Source: Ariolimax columbianus (taxonomy: Eukaryota > Mollusca > Gastropoda > Stylommatophora > Arionidae). Taken from it: a DNA stretch of 64,000 nt. The translations under genes and the position numbers were made by a program. The notes beneath the pieces were generated by a model that worked only from the letters and a program-made list of their open reading frames with translations, was not told where the DNA came from and searched no databases. The first letter of the stretch is position 1; each line of letters begins with the position of its first letter. This document shows, one piece after another, positions 43,130 to 55,390 of this stretch. The stretch covers positions 74,279,590 to 74,343,589 of the forward strand of contig JAVGWX010000004.1 of the NCBI GenBank assembly GCA_036924085.1, read 5' to 3'.

Positions 43130-46100
43130 GTCCATCGTTGTCGATGAGGACCGCGGACATCATCCTTGTCACAGATTTCCCTGTTGGGTGTGGGTGCGCA
43201 TGTAGCTGAACAGGCCAATGCGGACACGAAAATATCTGCTACATATCGGGCACACGAGGTTTGTAGAAGGTGATGGAGTTCCCGCTGTTCGGGATTTCCG
43301 GGTCTCGCATTCGCTCTGGGCTTTCACAACACGGTCGTCTTCGCCGGTAGATACAACCGATTTGACTGCGCTTCTCCAGTCAGATCTGTTTTGCGCAAGA
43401 TATTCCCAGGTGTCGATGTCTATCTGGCAACTTTTCAGTGAGTCCCTCAAACCGTTTTTAAAACGTTTCTTTCGGGGCCATCCCTCTCTCAGCTCGCCGT
43501 AGAGAAGCTTCTTTGGGAGCCGCTTGTCTGACATACGGATGAGCTGTCCGGCCCATCCTAGTCGTGCTTTTTCTAGCAGTGCATGGATGCTGGGCATGTT
43601 AGCCCTCGAGAGAACTTCGATGTCAGTTACACGATCTTGCCATCGGATGTGGAATATTCGCCTCAGGCAACCTGTGTGGAAGTGGTTTAATCTCCTTGCA
43701 TGTCCAGAGTATACAGTTCAGCTTTCACAAGCGTATAGTAGGGTTGGAATGATGGTTGCACGGTAGACTTTGAGTTTGGTCTTGACGCTGATGCCACGAC
43801 GTGCCCAGACCATCGAGCGCATTCTACCAAAGGATGTGCTGGCCTTTGCTATTCTGCTTGCCACCTCATCATCTAGGCTGACAGATCTCGACAGCGTGCT
43901 GCCCAGTTATGTGAATTTGTCTATGACATTCAGCGTCTGCCCGCTGACTGTAGTCTCTGGTTTTGTGTACGGCATGCCTGATGCTGGTTTTTACAGTACC
44001 TCTGTTTGTTTTTTTTGCATTTATGGTCAGGCCAAAATTTTCGCATGCGGCAGAGAATCGGTCCATTCCAACCTGCATGTTTAGTTCTGAGTTGCTCATT
44101 AGAGCGCAGTCGTCAGCAAATGCAAGTTCCCTGATTATGTCGCCAGCCACTTTGGGTTTGGCCTTCATTCTTCTGGGATTGAGTAACTTGCCATTATGTG
44201 CGGTACTTTATGGGTATTCCAAGCTCCAGTGAATGAAGGCGTCTGTCATCGTGTCCGCGAACATCATGCTGAACCATGTCGGAGCGAGTACACATCCTTG
44301 TTTTACTCCGTTTGATACTAGAAACGTTTTAGAGATTGCACCGCTGATTTTGTTTCCAAGACTTCTCTTGTACTTGGCGAGCGGCAAAAATCATGTCCAC
44401 TGTTCCTCTTCCGGCTCTGAGTCCACATTGGCTTTCTGGGAGGTGTTGGCTTTGTTCAAGGTGTTTGTTGAGCCTGTTTAGCAGTAAGCGTGCTAGGATC
44501 TTGCCTGCTACGGAGAGTAGCGATATTCCACGATGATTGTCGCATTCCTGAAGGTTGCCTTATCCTTTTTTACACGTGAACGATTGAGGCGTCCTTTAGC
44601 TCCTGCGGAATTTTTCCTTTAGCCGACATGTGGCAGAAGAGTTCAGTGATCCTTCTGGTGAGGGATGGGCCAGCTATCTTATATACCTCTGCTGGTATTG
44701 CATCCTCTCCTTGAGCTTTTCCTATAGATAGTGAACTGATTGCCCTGTCGACTTCCTCCTCAGTGATGACTTCATCCAACGCCAGGTTCAGTTCCACCTG
44801 CGGCATTCGCCGGATGGCCTCTTCATTTATGGACGATGGGTAGTTTAGTATTTTGCAGAAGTGGTCTGCCCATCTGTCTAGAATCTGAACCTTATCTGTT
44901 AGCAGTGCTCCATCCGCACTGCGAACTGGAGTTTTACTAGAGGGCTGCGGGCCGTAGAGAGCTTTCAGTGCCTCGTAAAACCGTTTGGTGTCATGACGCT
45001 CGGCGAACATCTCAATTTCGTCAGCTCTTTTGCTGAGCCAGGAGTCTTGCATCTCTCTAAGCCTGGTCTGGACAGCTTTGCGAGTAGTATTGAAGGCAGC
45101 TTTTGCTGCCGGAGATGGTGTGTCCCTCTAGTATTCCCTGTGCGCTTCATGTTTTGCATCGAGAAGGCCCTGTATTTCCAGACCGTTCTCATCAAACCAG
45201 TCCGTATGCTTGCGTGTGTGTTTCTCAATGATGCCCAGTTCTCTTCGATGTCGTTCTTTTCAAAACGAAGCTCAGATAGTCTGCCCTCAAGCTCTTCCTG
45301 GAAGCCGCCTCTCGTGGGTTCATATTTCAGCTGAGAGACATTTAGCTTCCTCGGTGGTCTCCCTGGGGGCGCATTTTGGGCTGGATCTTGAAGTTTAGTC
45401 GGTCCAACATACTGCACCACACATGCTCTTGGTTACCATACCATCCGCTTGATGATAATGTAGTCAATGAGGTGCCAGTGGCGGGACCTTGGGTGCATCC
45501 ATGTGGTTCTATTTCAGACCGAAATTCGGAAAGCTGTGTTTGTAATGAGTAGTTCATTTGCGGCACATGTCCCCAGAAGGAGCAGTCCGTTACTTTTGCA
45601 TTTTCCGATACCATGTCTGCCAATGGCCACCTCCCAGCCTGTATGGCCTGTGCCAACCCTAGCGTTAAAATCACCGAGGATGACAAATTTGTCAGATTTG
45701 GAGACTGCAGCGATGAGCGCCTCAAGGTCCTCATAAACTTATCTTTTGTTTCCTGAGGATTTGTCATTGTGGGTGCGTATGCACTGATAAGTGTTGCATG
45801 GCGCCCTCCTATTAGGGGGAGACGCAGTGTAATCAGGCGGTCATTAATTCCTCTGGGCATGCTTGTGAGCTTGTTGACCATGTTGGTCTTGATGGCAAAG
45901 CCAACTCCAGCTTCAGGACGTTCTTCTTTGCTGCGGGGGCTCCAGAAGAAAGTATAACCAGCGCCTTCTTCTGTGATCTGCCCTTCCTCTGCCAGTCGTG
46001 TCTCGCTCAGGGCAGCTATGCAGATGTTGTATCTAGCCAGTTCCCTGGCGATCAGTGCTGTCCGTCGTTCGGGTCTGTTTGCTTCGGCGTTGTCCATTAG

Positions 46101-46420
46101 CGTGCGGACATTCCATGTTGCAAGCGTGATGGGTAGTTTTCGTGATCGTTTTCTGCCTGTTCCGCCGCTGTAGTTTGGGGGCCCTGACAGTTGCGAGTTG
46201 CTAGTCAAGGTGGGATCTGTAGGGTGATGTCGTGAGTTGCACAATGTGTTTATAGTGAGGGAAATGTGCGCAGGATCTTCCTCACTCTCTCGTCCGGACT
46301 CAACATGTTCTAGAGACAAGACATTGTCAAGACTTCGATCAGCACACTACGTCCCTTCAAACTCAGATCTACATCTGTTGCGTGTGCTGAAAATACACTT
46401 AATGAGGAGGCATTGGAACT
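43130..46420 (-). pseudogene. LINE A copy 2: APE endonuclease, RT and C2H2 finger, with internal deletions
   Basis: Starts near 46319 with a leader, then LPITLATWNVRTLMDNAEA, IAALSETRLAEEGQI, GYTFFWSPRSKEERPEAGVG, INDRLITLRLPL and LISAYAPTMTNPQ (APE endonuclease; the later GDFN box is frameshifted). The linker/RT part follows: DTKRFYEALKALYGPQPSSK, EEEVDRAISSLSIGKA, GPSLTRRITELFCHM, then LAFADDCALMSNSELN (FADD), and a C-terminus with LVCPICSRYFRVRIGLFSYM ending RTHTQQGNL, a C2H2 finger. Relative to copy 3 about 160 bp containing RT motif A (FIDLTKAFDTVN) is deleted near 44345, so it cannot be active. The 3' end abuts a trinucleotide tail. Confidence 0.88.
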
Positions 46421-46592
46421 CACAACTAAACAATGAACTCAAAAGACCAGAGGAAAGAGAGGTAGAAGAAGAATACATAAACAAATGCACTCAGAAGCAG
46501 ATACCTCAAAGCTCCACCCAGGCGATAAAAGAGAAGGGAAGGACTACCTAGAAAATGAGGCACACGCTGACACCATACTGTCTGCATCCGAA

Positions 46593-46613
46593 CCCTACTA
46601 CTACTACTACTAT

Positions 46614-46654
<41 letters not shown>

Positions 46655-46657
46655 GTT

Positions 46658-46694
<37 letters not shown>

Positions 46695-46701
46695 CACTAC
46701 A

Positions 46702-46739
<38 letters not shown>

Positions 46740-46740
46740 A
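46593..46740. repeat. (TAC)n microsatellite
   Basis: About 150 bp of nearly pure TAC repeats between LINE A copy 2 and the reverse LINE B fragment. The long poly-Tyr, poly-Thr, poly-Val and poly-Ser ORFs here are artefacts. Confidence 0.95.
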
Positions 46741-46914
46741 CCATAGTGCTTCTCCATAATCAAAGACATTATTTTTGTTCATTGTCCAAGGATAATTTGT
46801 CTTTACTTTAACATAATGCTCAATGGCACCCCTGGTTCAGACGGTGCTCTTGGCACCAGCCATACATATAATACCTTAGGCATGCTACTGAATACATCTA
46901 ATACATTCTGAAAG

Positions 46915-47815
46915 TTCCCTCCGTTCTGTGTAGTGTTTGTTACAGATCCGTCGGTGTATGCATGGGTCCAGTCCATGCTTGGGTAGCTTTTCGATATGAA
47001 GCTTAGGATAGTATCTCTCCTTTCTTTTTCCGTCTGGCAGTTTTTGTTTCCAATACCTGGTATATTTTCTACCACCTCTGGAAATATATCCTGCCTCCAG
47101 GTAGGTTTTCGTACAGTAGTGGTGGGTTTTGGTGTTGTTAGTGCGTTTATGGGATCTTCGTGCATCTTTGCTTTGGCTATTTCTGCAAAGTTTATCCGCT
47201 TTAGTTTCCCACTTCCAAAATTGTTTAGTCTCTTGTGCATTGGATGGTCAGTCAGTCTTCGGAGTTTCTCTGACTGCAGCTGGGCTCTGCAGTCTCTTCT
47301 ATCGGTCATGGATTGCAGTTTTGTAATCTTTTCAAGTTCTACAATTGGCGTTGACTTCATGCCTCCTGTTATAACTCTCATGGCTTGGTTTTGAAGTTTG
47401 CTAACTTTATCGAAGTTCGCCTTTGCTGCTGTTGTCCATGCCGCAATGCCATACTCGTGAACTGGTCTCACTCTTCCAGTGTACAGTTTCTTTAGTATGC
47501 TTTCGTCTGCTCCCCAGCTTGTGCCAGCAAGTTTCCTCATGATTGCCATTCTTTCTCTGGCTCTCATTCGGTTTCTCTCGATCTGACTTTTCCATGTCAT
47601 TCGCCGATCAAATGTGACTCCCGGGTAGTTTGGGTTGTCGTTTGTCTGCAGGAATTTGCCATTTAAACCTAATTTGGTATTTTGGGGTTTGATTGAAATC
47701 GAGAATATTGTGCATGTGGTTTTCTCCTCGTTTATTTTGACCAGCCTTGAGTTCGCCCACTCTTCCAGCGATGTTAGGGCCTGCTGCATCCGATTTCTTG
47801 CTATGATAATTGGTT
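46915..47815 (-). pseudogene. LINE B reverse copy: RT tail to start of RNase H
   Basis: Open on the reverse strand for about 290 residues: MQQALTSLEEWANSRLVKIN, FLQTNDNPNYPGVTFDRRMT, KKLYTGRVRPVHEYGIAAW, LQNQAMRVITGGMKSTPIVE, KLQSMTDRRDCRAQLQSEKL and WTHAYTDGSVTNTTQNGG, the last being the first RNase H motif with its catalytic Asp. Similarity to LINE B stops there; the remaining 37 codons to 46803 are foreign. At the RT side it ends at 47811-47820, inside the residues after FADD, where 20-bp satellite takes over. Confidence 0.85.
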
Positions 47816-48142
47816 TGATATAGTCCAGATCGGCTTGATATCATTCAGTAATCAGCTCGTTATGATTCAGATCGGCTTGATTTAATTCAGTTTACGGCTT
47901 GATATGGTCCAGATCGGTTTGATATGATTCAGATCGGTTTGATATGATTCAGATCGGCTTGATGTGATTCAGATCGGCTTGATTTAATTCAGTATACGGC
48001 TTGATATGATCCCGATCGGCTTGATATGATTCAGTATTCGGCTTGATATGGTCCAGATCGGATTGATATGGTTTAGATCGGATTGATGTGGTCCAGATCG
48101 GATTGATATGGTTCCGTAATCGGCTTGGTATGATTCAGATGG
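47811..48142. repeat. 20-bp satellite, diverged array (~16 units)
   Basis: Variants of the 20-mer AGATCGGCTTGATATGATTC with many substitutions (GGTCC, TTTAATTC, AGTATACGG). It lies between two LINE B copies of opposite orientation. The homogeneous version is at 52592-53105. Confidence 0.9.
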
Positions 48143-49689
48143 CTAGAGGGGGGTAGAACAAAAGTGTGTGAGGGATAGTACCTTACGGTGAAAGGCAGTC
48201 ACTTTCTAGCAGCATAAGATGGCCTGGACCCTATTTGGTTCCCCCATTCCTGACTAACTCACATTCCCGCCCTCCCTCTTCCCCTCGGGTAACAGCTTTA
48301 AGTGGCTGGCTAAGCTGCGTGTGAGCAAACGAGGTGCAAAAACCAGGGAGCAAATCCTGGAAGTAGGAGCTTGACAGTACTGGTTGATGGCACACCTAAA
48401 GGACTGACAACCTGAAAGAAACCCGGATGGGGAAGACTCGATAGTCCTCCAAGACAACTTTCCTAAGAGAGACAACTATGACCTCAAACAACTGCTGCCT
48501 TACAGATGGGCTGGGGGTCAGCCAAGGGCTAAGGGGGGCAAGCCTATAGAAACGCCGGTTGAAATCGAATGAACTGGGCCACAGGCCTAACGAAACGTAA
48601 ATCGCTGTATGATTACGTCACAATTTAAAAGAAGACAGTATGGTGCTCATCCTGGCAGAGAGAGTGCCGGGCCTCACGCCTCGAAGGGGCCCACCTGATG
48701 CTACTTGTGGTCACCCACGCATGTGATGTGGAGTCAATGCACAAGGAGATGGGGCAAGAGCTTTTGACCGAAAACCTAAGACCCTCAAAATACTACAGTG
48801 GAATGCGGAGGGAGTATTTAATAAAAAGGTTCCCCTAACAAGCCGCCTGTAGGAAGGCAAGATAGACGTGGCATGTATCCAAGAAAAGCACCTCAACAAC
48901 AACCACAGATTCTCAGTCAGAGGATACCAGACCTTCCGACTTGATAGAGCAGGTCACATAGAAGATGCTCTGATACTGACACGTAACTCCATACCAAGTA
49001 GCTCATTATCTATAAATCACATCGGACAAGCAGAAAGTGTAGGAGTCGACATAGTGACACAAGAAACGAAAATCCCTATATTCAACCTGTATGGCCCACC
49101 CAACAAAGATATGTTGCTCTTGAGTATAGAAATCATGGACTCCAGCTGCCTAGTGGTTGGAGACTTTAACAGTCACTCGGAGAGGGGGATATTCAGACAC
49201 AGGCAGCAGAGGGGAGGAAGGGGAAGACTGGGAGATAGACACAAATCTCTATCTTATCAATAGGCCGGACGACAGTCCTAGCTTCTATTCCAGAACATGG
49301 CATATCACCTCCACTCCAGACTTGGCCTTCTCCACAGGGGATATCCATCACAAAATCGATCGCCAGGTGCTCGACCAATTGGCAGGTAGCAACCACAGGC
49401 CAATTAGGCTAGATATTGAAATGGAAGGTTGCCCCCAGGAAATAAAACCTCTGCCACGTTGGAACTACAGACGAGCCGACTCAGACAGATTTGCAATGCT
49501 GACAGACGGACTGTGAAACTATCAATACACGAAAAAACAATATGAAACTTATGGTGGAAAGCCTAAGCAAAGAAATACTGCAAGCAGCCACCAAGGCCAT
49601 CCAAAGAAGGGCAAGGAAGAACTATAAGCCATATTGGAATCAAGAATTGCAGAAAGTTGAGTATGAAGATACATACGCTTGGAACACGA

Positions 49690-49726
<37 letters not shown>

Positions 49727-49764
49727 GGGGGGGGGGAGAGAGAGAAAGAGAGAGAGAGAGGGAG

Positions 49765-49802
<38 letters not shown>
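49690..49802. repeat. (GA)n(G)n microsatellite inside LINE B coding region
   Basis: About 113 bp of GA and poly-G between the codons for AWNTT and the LINE B continuation; no counterpart is expected in the protein. Strand-asymmetric purine tract. Confidence 0.9.
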
Positions 49803-51372
49803 CAATCTATTGAAGCAAATTTCTCCCCCAGTGCCATCAATGCGAAATATAAAAGAACACTGAACCAAATAACAAGAGACAGTTGGAAGGAAAAAACAGA
49901 AAGCCTCAATCTGGATAGAGAAGGGAACAAACTATGGAAATTAGTCAGAGCCATGAAAAACGAATTACCATCAAATAAACAAAATACAATTAAGCAGAAG
50001 ATAATATATTTATAGGGAAAAAAGGAAACGCTTTTATAGAACGTTATGCCAGAGCAAACCACATTTATGTTCCTACAGACAGGCATACAGACATAAGGGA
50101 AGAACAAAAGAGTCACGACAACATCAAAATTGCACCAGAGGAGCACATGATGGCAAAACTAACAATGAGTGACATAAATGAGGCCATGCGAACTTTGAAG
50201 AAAAAGAAATCGCCCGGAAAAGATGGGGTAACAAATGAAATGCTGATGGGGTTGGGCCAAACAGCAAAGAGGAAGTTACTGTCAGTCCTAAACCATAACT
50301 GGAAAAGGTGAGTTGTACCACAGGCATGGAAAGATGCTATACTTATACCAGTTCCAAAGAAAGGCAAAGATAGAACAGATCCAAATGGATACAGGCCTGT
50401 CAGTCTACTGAGCTGTGTAAGTAAACTGGTGGAGCGCATGATAAACACCAGACTGATGTGACACCTGGAAGCAAAGCACTTATTAATTCAGCAGCAAGCA
50501 GGATTTAAACAACACAGATTAACTGGGGACCAGATCACTCTCAAAGCGCAGGAAATAGAGGATGCTTACCAAGAGAAATAGCATACAGTAGTGGTTTGTT
50601 GGATCTAGAGAAGGCCTTCGACAAGGTATGGAAAGAAGGACAAAGTCCAGCAACGAAGAAGCGAAGTATCTAGAAACATGTACATATGGTTCAGCCACTA
50701 CCTCGAAGACACAACAGCCAGACTTCAAGTACAAGGGCAGATGAGCAAAAAGGTGACACTGGAGCAAGGAGTACCTCAAAGGTGAGTACTGTCACCCACA
50801 CTTTTTCTGGTGTATTTAAACAACATAATTGAAAATATACCTAAAAGAGTCCACAGCTCCATGTTTGCAGACGATCTGGCTTTGTGGACCTCTGAAGAAA
50901 ATCTGACCGTAGCCAATAACCGGATGCAGCAGGCCCTAACATCGCTAGAGGAGTGGGCGAAAACATGGTCCAAATAAATGAAGAAAAAGCAATATGTACG
51001 ATTTTCTCCCTTTAAAATAAACCACAGAACACCAAAACAAATCTTAATGGCAAATATCTGCGGCTGAACGAAAACCTAAACTACTTGGGCATCACATTTG
51101 ATCGGCGCATGACATGGAAAACTCAGATAATGAGAAACCGAATTAGAGCAAGACAAAGAATGACAATCATGAGGAAACTTGCTGGCACAAGTTAGGGTGC
51201 AGATGAGAGAATACTAAAGAAATTGTACACAGGAAGAGCGAGACCAGTACTGGAGTATGGCATTGCAGCATGGGCAATAGCAGCAAAGGCGAACTTTGAT
51301 AAAATCAACGGACTTCAAAACCAAGCCATGAGAATTAAAACAGGAGGGATGAAGTCAACGCCAATTGTAGAA

Positions 51373-51696
51373 TTTTGTGTGTGTTGCTTAGCTGTTTGCC
51401 TCACTAGTCTCTACTGGCGGAGGCGCGCCATTTTCCACCCCAGACCGTAGTCCATTTGGCGATATCAGGACGCATAAACGAGTGCTTGGATGCATGTGTG
51501 CGTCTGTATGTACCTATGCTAGGTTTGTGCGCCCTCAGAAGCTAGCCCAACCAAAGTGCAATGGAAGGGTCTCACCATGAGGGCGCGTGTGAAAGTTGTG
51601 CAAGAGTGTGACTGTAGGACAGAGTCAAATGAAACAGAGTGAGGTGAGGGGAGAGAGAAGGGGAAGAGTGGCTTCCAGGGTGAGCCTCCTCGGAAC
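51373..51696. mobile_element. 324-bp interspersed repeat inserted in LINE B, 8-bp TSD
   Basis: Flanked by TTGTAGAA at 51365-51372 and 51697-51704. Excision restores the LINE B frame (PIVE then LEN). It has no ORF and no obvious terminal inverted repeat or A-rich tail. The second copy is at 22190-22470. The 8-bp TSD would suit a hAT-type MITE or a SINE. Confidence 0.75.
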
Positions 51697-52591
51697 TTGT
51701 AGAACTTGAAAACATTACAAATCTGCAATCAATTAATGATAGCAGAGCCCAGCAGCGAGCATAGAAACTAAGAAGACTGACAGACCATCCAATGCACCAG
51801 ATACTAAATGGATTTGGCAAAGGGAGACTAAAGCGGAGAAACTTTGTAGAAACAGCCAAAACAAAGATGAGTGAAGATCATATGAACGCCATATCAACAC
51901 CAACCCCCATCCCTACTGTGCGCAACCCCACCTGGAATCAGCAGATCTTTCCAGAGGTGACTGAAAATATACCAGGTATCAGATAAAAGAACAGTCAGAT
52001 TGAAAAGGAAAGAAGAGACATAACCCTGAGGTACAAAGATAAAAACTACGCAAGCACAGACTGGACCGATGCATACACTATTGGTTCTACAACAAAGACA
52101 ACACAAAATGGAGGGGAAGGGGTATTCCTGATCCTAACAAACGGTAGAAAGATACCACTGTTCTTGGCAACTGGACAATTCTCAAGCAATTTCAGAGTTG
52201 AGGCAGGAGCATTGAAGGCTGCAGTAGAAGCAATGCTGACAGGCGAAAGCAATGAGTCAGATACACTTGCTTACAGATGCTCTGTTCGTGGTTACAGTAC
52301 TAAAAAGCCAGAAAAATACAGAACTAAATAACTTAAGAGCAGTACTCTGTCAACTATGCCAGCAGTCTACACCCAAAAGAGTCGTGGTACAGTGGGTTCC
52401 ATCCAACTGTAACATTCAAGGCAACGAGGAGGCAGACAGACTGGCAAAAGAAGGTGCAAGGTTACCACAGCCAGTTTTATTAGGGCCAGATACATGGCCA
52501 AATGAGAAACAGCGCATACTAGCTACATTTTAAAAAATGAAGCTAATTACCAGTTGAACAGAAGAGAGCAGGTGGTGGTCTTCAGACTTAT

Positions 52592-53105
52592 GATCGGCTT
52601 GATATGATTCAGATCGGCTTGATATGATTCAGATCGGTTAGATATGATTCAGATCGGCTTGATATGATTCAGATCGGCTTGATATGATTCAGATCGGCTT
52701 GATATGATTCAGATCGGTTTGATATGATTCAGATCGGCTTGATATGATTCAGATCGGCTTGATATGATTCAGATCGGTTTGATATGATTCAGATCGGCTT
52801 GATATGAATCAGATCGGTTAGATATGATTCAGATCGGCTTGATATGATTCAGATCGGATTGATATGATTCAGATCGGTTAGATATGATTCAGATCGGCTT
52901 GATATGATTCAGATCGGCTTGATATGATTCAGATCGGTTAGATATGATTCAGATCGGCTTGATATGATTCAGATCGGCTTGATATGATTCAGATCGGCTT
53001 GATATGATTCAGATCGGCTTGATATGATTCAGATCGGCTTGATATGATTCAGATCGGCTTGATATGATTCAGATCGGCTTGATATGATTCAGATCGGCTT
53101 GATAT
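52592..53105. repeat. 20-bp satellite, homogeneous array (~26 units)
   Basis: Near-perfect tandem copies of GATATGATTCAGATCGGCTT, with occasional GGTTA or GGTTT variants. It starts at the point where LINE B is truncated. Confidence 0.97.
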
Positions 53106-55390
53106 TGTGGAGGCAGGGTCAGTTAATACATTCAATAATACATTGATTGCGCAAAGTTATTTTTAGATCAAGGAAAGTAAAAGAAACTGGTTGTATATAG
53201 ACTCTGTAGTCTTCTAAACCAGTATAAAGACGTGTATTTTTTTTTAACAGCTTGCTGGGGAAAAGCGTTGCATTTAGTTACTTTTTTCTGCACGCGCTAT
53301 TTCCATGGTTTGAGATTAATTTAATCCAAGTTTGGCTCTATACTACCGACGTACATTTTAATCCTTTAAAATACTGTCATTCCATATGACATACATGACT
53401 TTATCATCTTCCTGCACAACAAAGCACTTCATGTTCCATCCATTACAGGCGGCACTCAGTCCAGTTCTTTTTTTTTCTCTTTCATAACTAACGGGTAAAG
53501 AGATCAAATGTGTAGGGCGTATATAAACTGAACCCAACCGACAGACACAAAAGGTTGTGCTGCCTTTCCCTGTCCCACTTCCAGTCTAATGAATCAAACT
53601 TCCGGTGGGGTAGGGAAAAAAAACTACAAATTGCATTCCTTTTTCTGTTGTAATTTTCTATGTGTATCACAGTTCTCATTAGACACGTCACTGTTAAATA
53701 ATGAATATATTCTATCGAAATATGGTTCTACAGAAGAATGTGTCTCATTTCATTGAAAGAGAAACAAACATGTGACGAGAGAAGGCATCGGTAGACAACT
53801 ATTGACAGACATTAGAATTAGGCAAGTCAAATATTTGGGCATATAAAAAGACACGATACTTAATTTTAAAAATACTGGAGGGGAGGGTTCAAGGTCGGGC
53901 AGCGCTATAAATGGAAGAACAACATTTGGCAGAGTGTACTGTCAAGATAAGAGGCAGAGGGTACTTGCGTCTTATTTTACCCCCAAACAAAAAACAAATA
54001 TTTTTAGCACCAGATCTATTTTTTAGCACCGGATGAGGGTGGTGACGTCACATAATATGAGGGCAGTGACGTCGCAGAATAGTTACCTTGTTAACTGTGA
54101 GGGTGTCAAATATCGCGCCTATAACAGGATTGCCAATAAACCTAGATTTAATCATCAGACAGTAAATGACTCAGTTAACTTTATTGACCCTACCACAGGT
54201 GCACATACTTAATGCATCGAACATTCTTGGAAAACGGCCAAATGAAAAACAAGCGCAAAATGGCACACCGGCATTTGCTTGATTCGTACAAATGAGAGTT
54301 CATGTGGCGTCAACGAATCAAAGCAAGTGGTTTGGGCGTTTCCGCCACCATTCCTGCCGACAATTGTTCATTCTGGCCACTTCAATAATTTAAATTGTAG
54401 TGTTTGGTCGTCCAATTATTTCAATCTACTTCCATGAATGTTCCTTCTGCTCCTTTTTAGGACCTTACATTCTTCCAGAAGATTGGTCGTCAAACTGAAT
54501 ATAGCCATCTTTTCTACAAATATTTTTACTTCTATGCATCAGCTGTCAAATACGTATGATGGGAACCCAGGGAACTCTATTTGGGGTGAATTAAGGGAAA
54601 GTACATATTGGGCTGTTCTAGACTTCGCCCTACAGAATCTCTGTCCATCCTCAGTGTTCTCTGCCCCAACGTTCGCTATTCATTTCTGGTTTACATTTCT
54701 CTTGGTGAAGGTACACACTTTTCAACTGCAGACAGACTATTTTAGTTATATTACAGCGAATAAGTTATCACAATTAATAGACATTCGTGCTTAAGTTCTT
54801 GGCCATCGAAAAAGAAAACCTTGGCTCGAAAGGACTTGCAACGCGCGCAATCAACACTGGATGGACTAATGGAATAGTGAAACCACTTCATGTCTCAGTT
54901 TGTCACGTGCCAGGAGACACTGAACCCAGGGGACACACACTTGTTTCATGTTCTGTGTGTTGTACAACATTGTAAACTTTTTTTTAAAATAACTGTTTTT
55001 TAACTAAGTTTTGGGATACAAATGGGACAGTGATCGAGGAATACAAGACTCACATGTATCATAGCCTCTCCTGCCCAAATCTACCTGCCCTACGCGTTGA
55101 TAGATCTTGTTATACCCAGTAATCGGGCCAAAGGTTGGGTTTTAACCCCAGCGGAAGGTCAGATGGGACAGCAAACGAGGTTAAGACGAAGTCAGAGACC
55201 CCAGCCAGATGGGTATGGTGGAGTACACTTCACCATATAAGAGGTGCTGAAGACAGAGGTACCTGGTCAGGAGACGCATTAGCAGCCATGGTACCATGCA
55301 ACAAGCCCGACCCTCCTTTTTAACGTCTACACAAAACTATAAAAAAATATTAGATTTGGCTTAGCCAATTGCGTACTGAGCACTTGTCCA
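53106..55390. other. No gene recognised
   Basis: AT-rich with no motif-bearing ORF. A TGACGTCA palindrome (54043-54050) and a near-copy TGACGTCG (54067-54074) lie in a short imperfect duplication. An ORF at 55135-55323 has no recognisable motif. Confidence 0.45.

Larger units (their letters stand above)
48425..52591 (+). pseudogene. LINE B forward copy: APE endonuclease, RT, RNase H
   Basis: Longest copy of this non-LTR family. Noncoding 5' region 48425-48700. Endonuclease: LKILQWNAEGVFNKK (about 48780), ACIQEKHLNNN, FNLYGPPNKD, CLVVGDFNSHSE (about 49155), STPDLAFSTG, GSNHRPIRLDI. RT: SPGKDGVTNEMLMGLG, AILIPVPKKGKDRTDPNGYR, PVSLLSCVSKLVERM, LEQGVPQ, SSMFADDLALWTSEEN (FADD at about 50864-50875), TRPVLEYGIAAW-like. 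RNase H: AYTIGSTTKTTQNGG (first catalytic Asp replaced by Ile), VEAGALKAAVEAM, HLLTDAL, VVVQWVPSNCNIQGNEEADR (His changed to Asn). The domain set fits the I group of LINEs. Numerous stops, a microsatellite and a 324-bp insertion inactivate it. The C-terminal Cys/His part is lost at 52591, where 20-bp satellite begins. Confidence 0.88.

Noticed and set aside
46426..46811. ORFs rich in Tyr, Thr, Val or Ser runs
   Set aside because: Six-frame readings of a TAC trinucleotide repeat. The same applies at 26665-27122, 33490-33818 and 42897-43227.
49563..49868. 101-codon reverse ORF with Ser/Leu/Pro runs, and other purine-tract ORFs nearby
   Set aside because: Produced by the (GA)n(G)n microsatellite inside LINE B.
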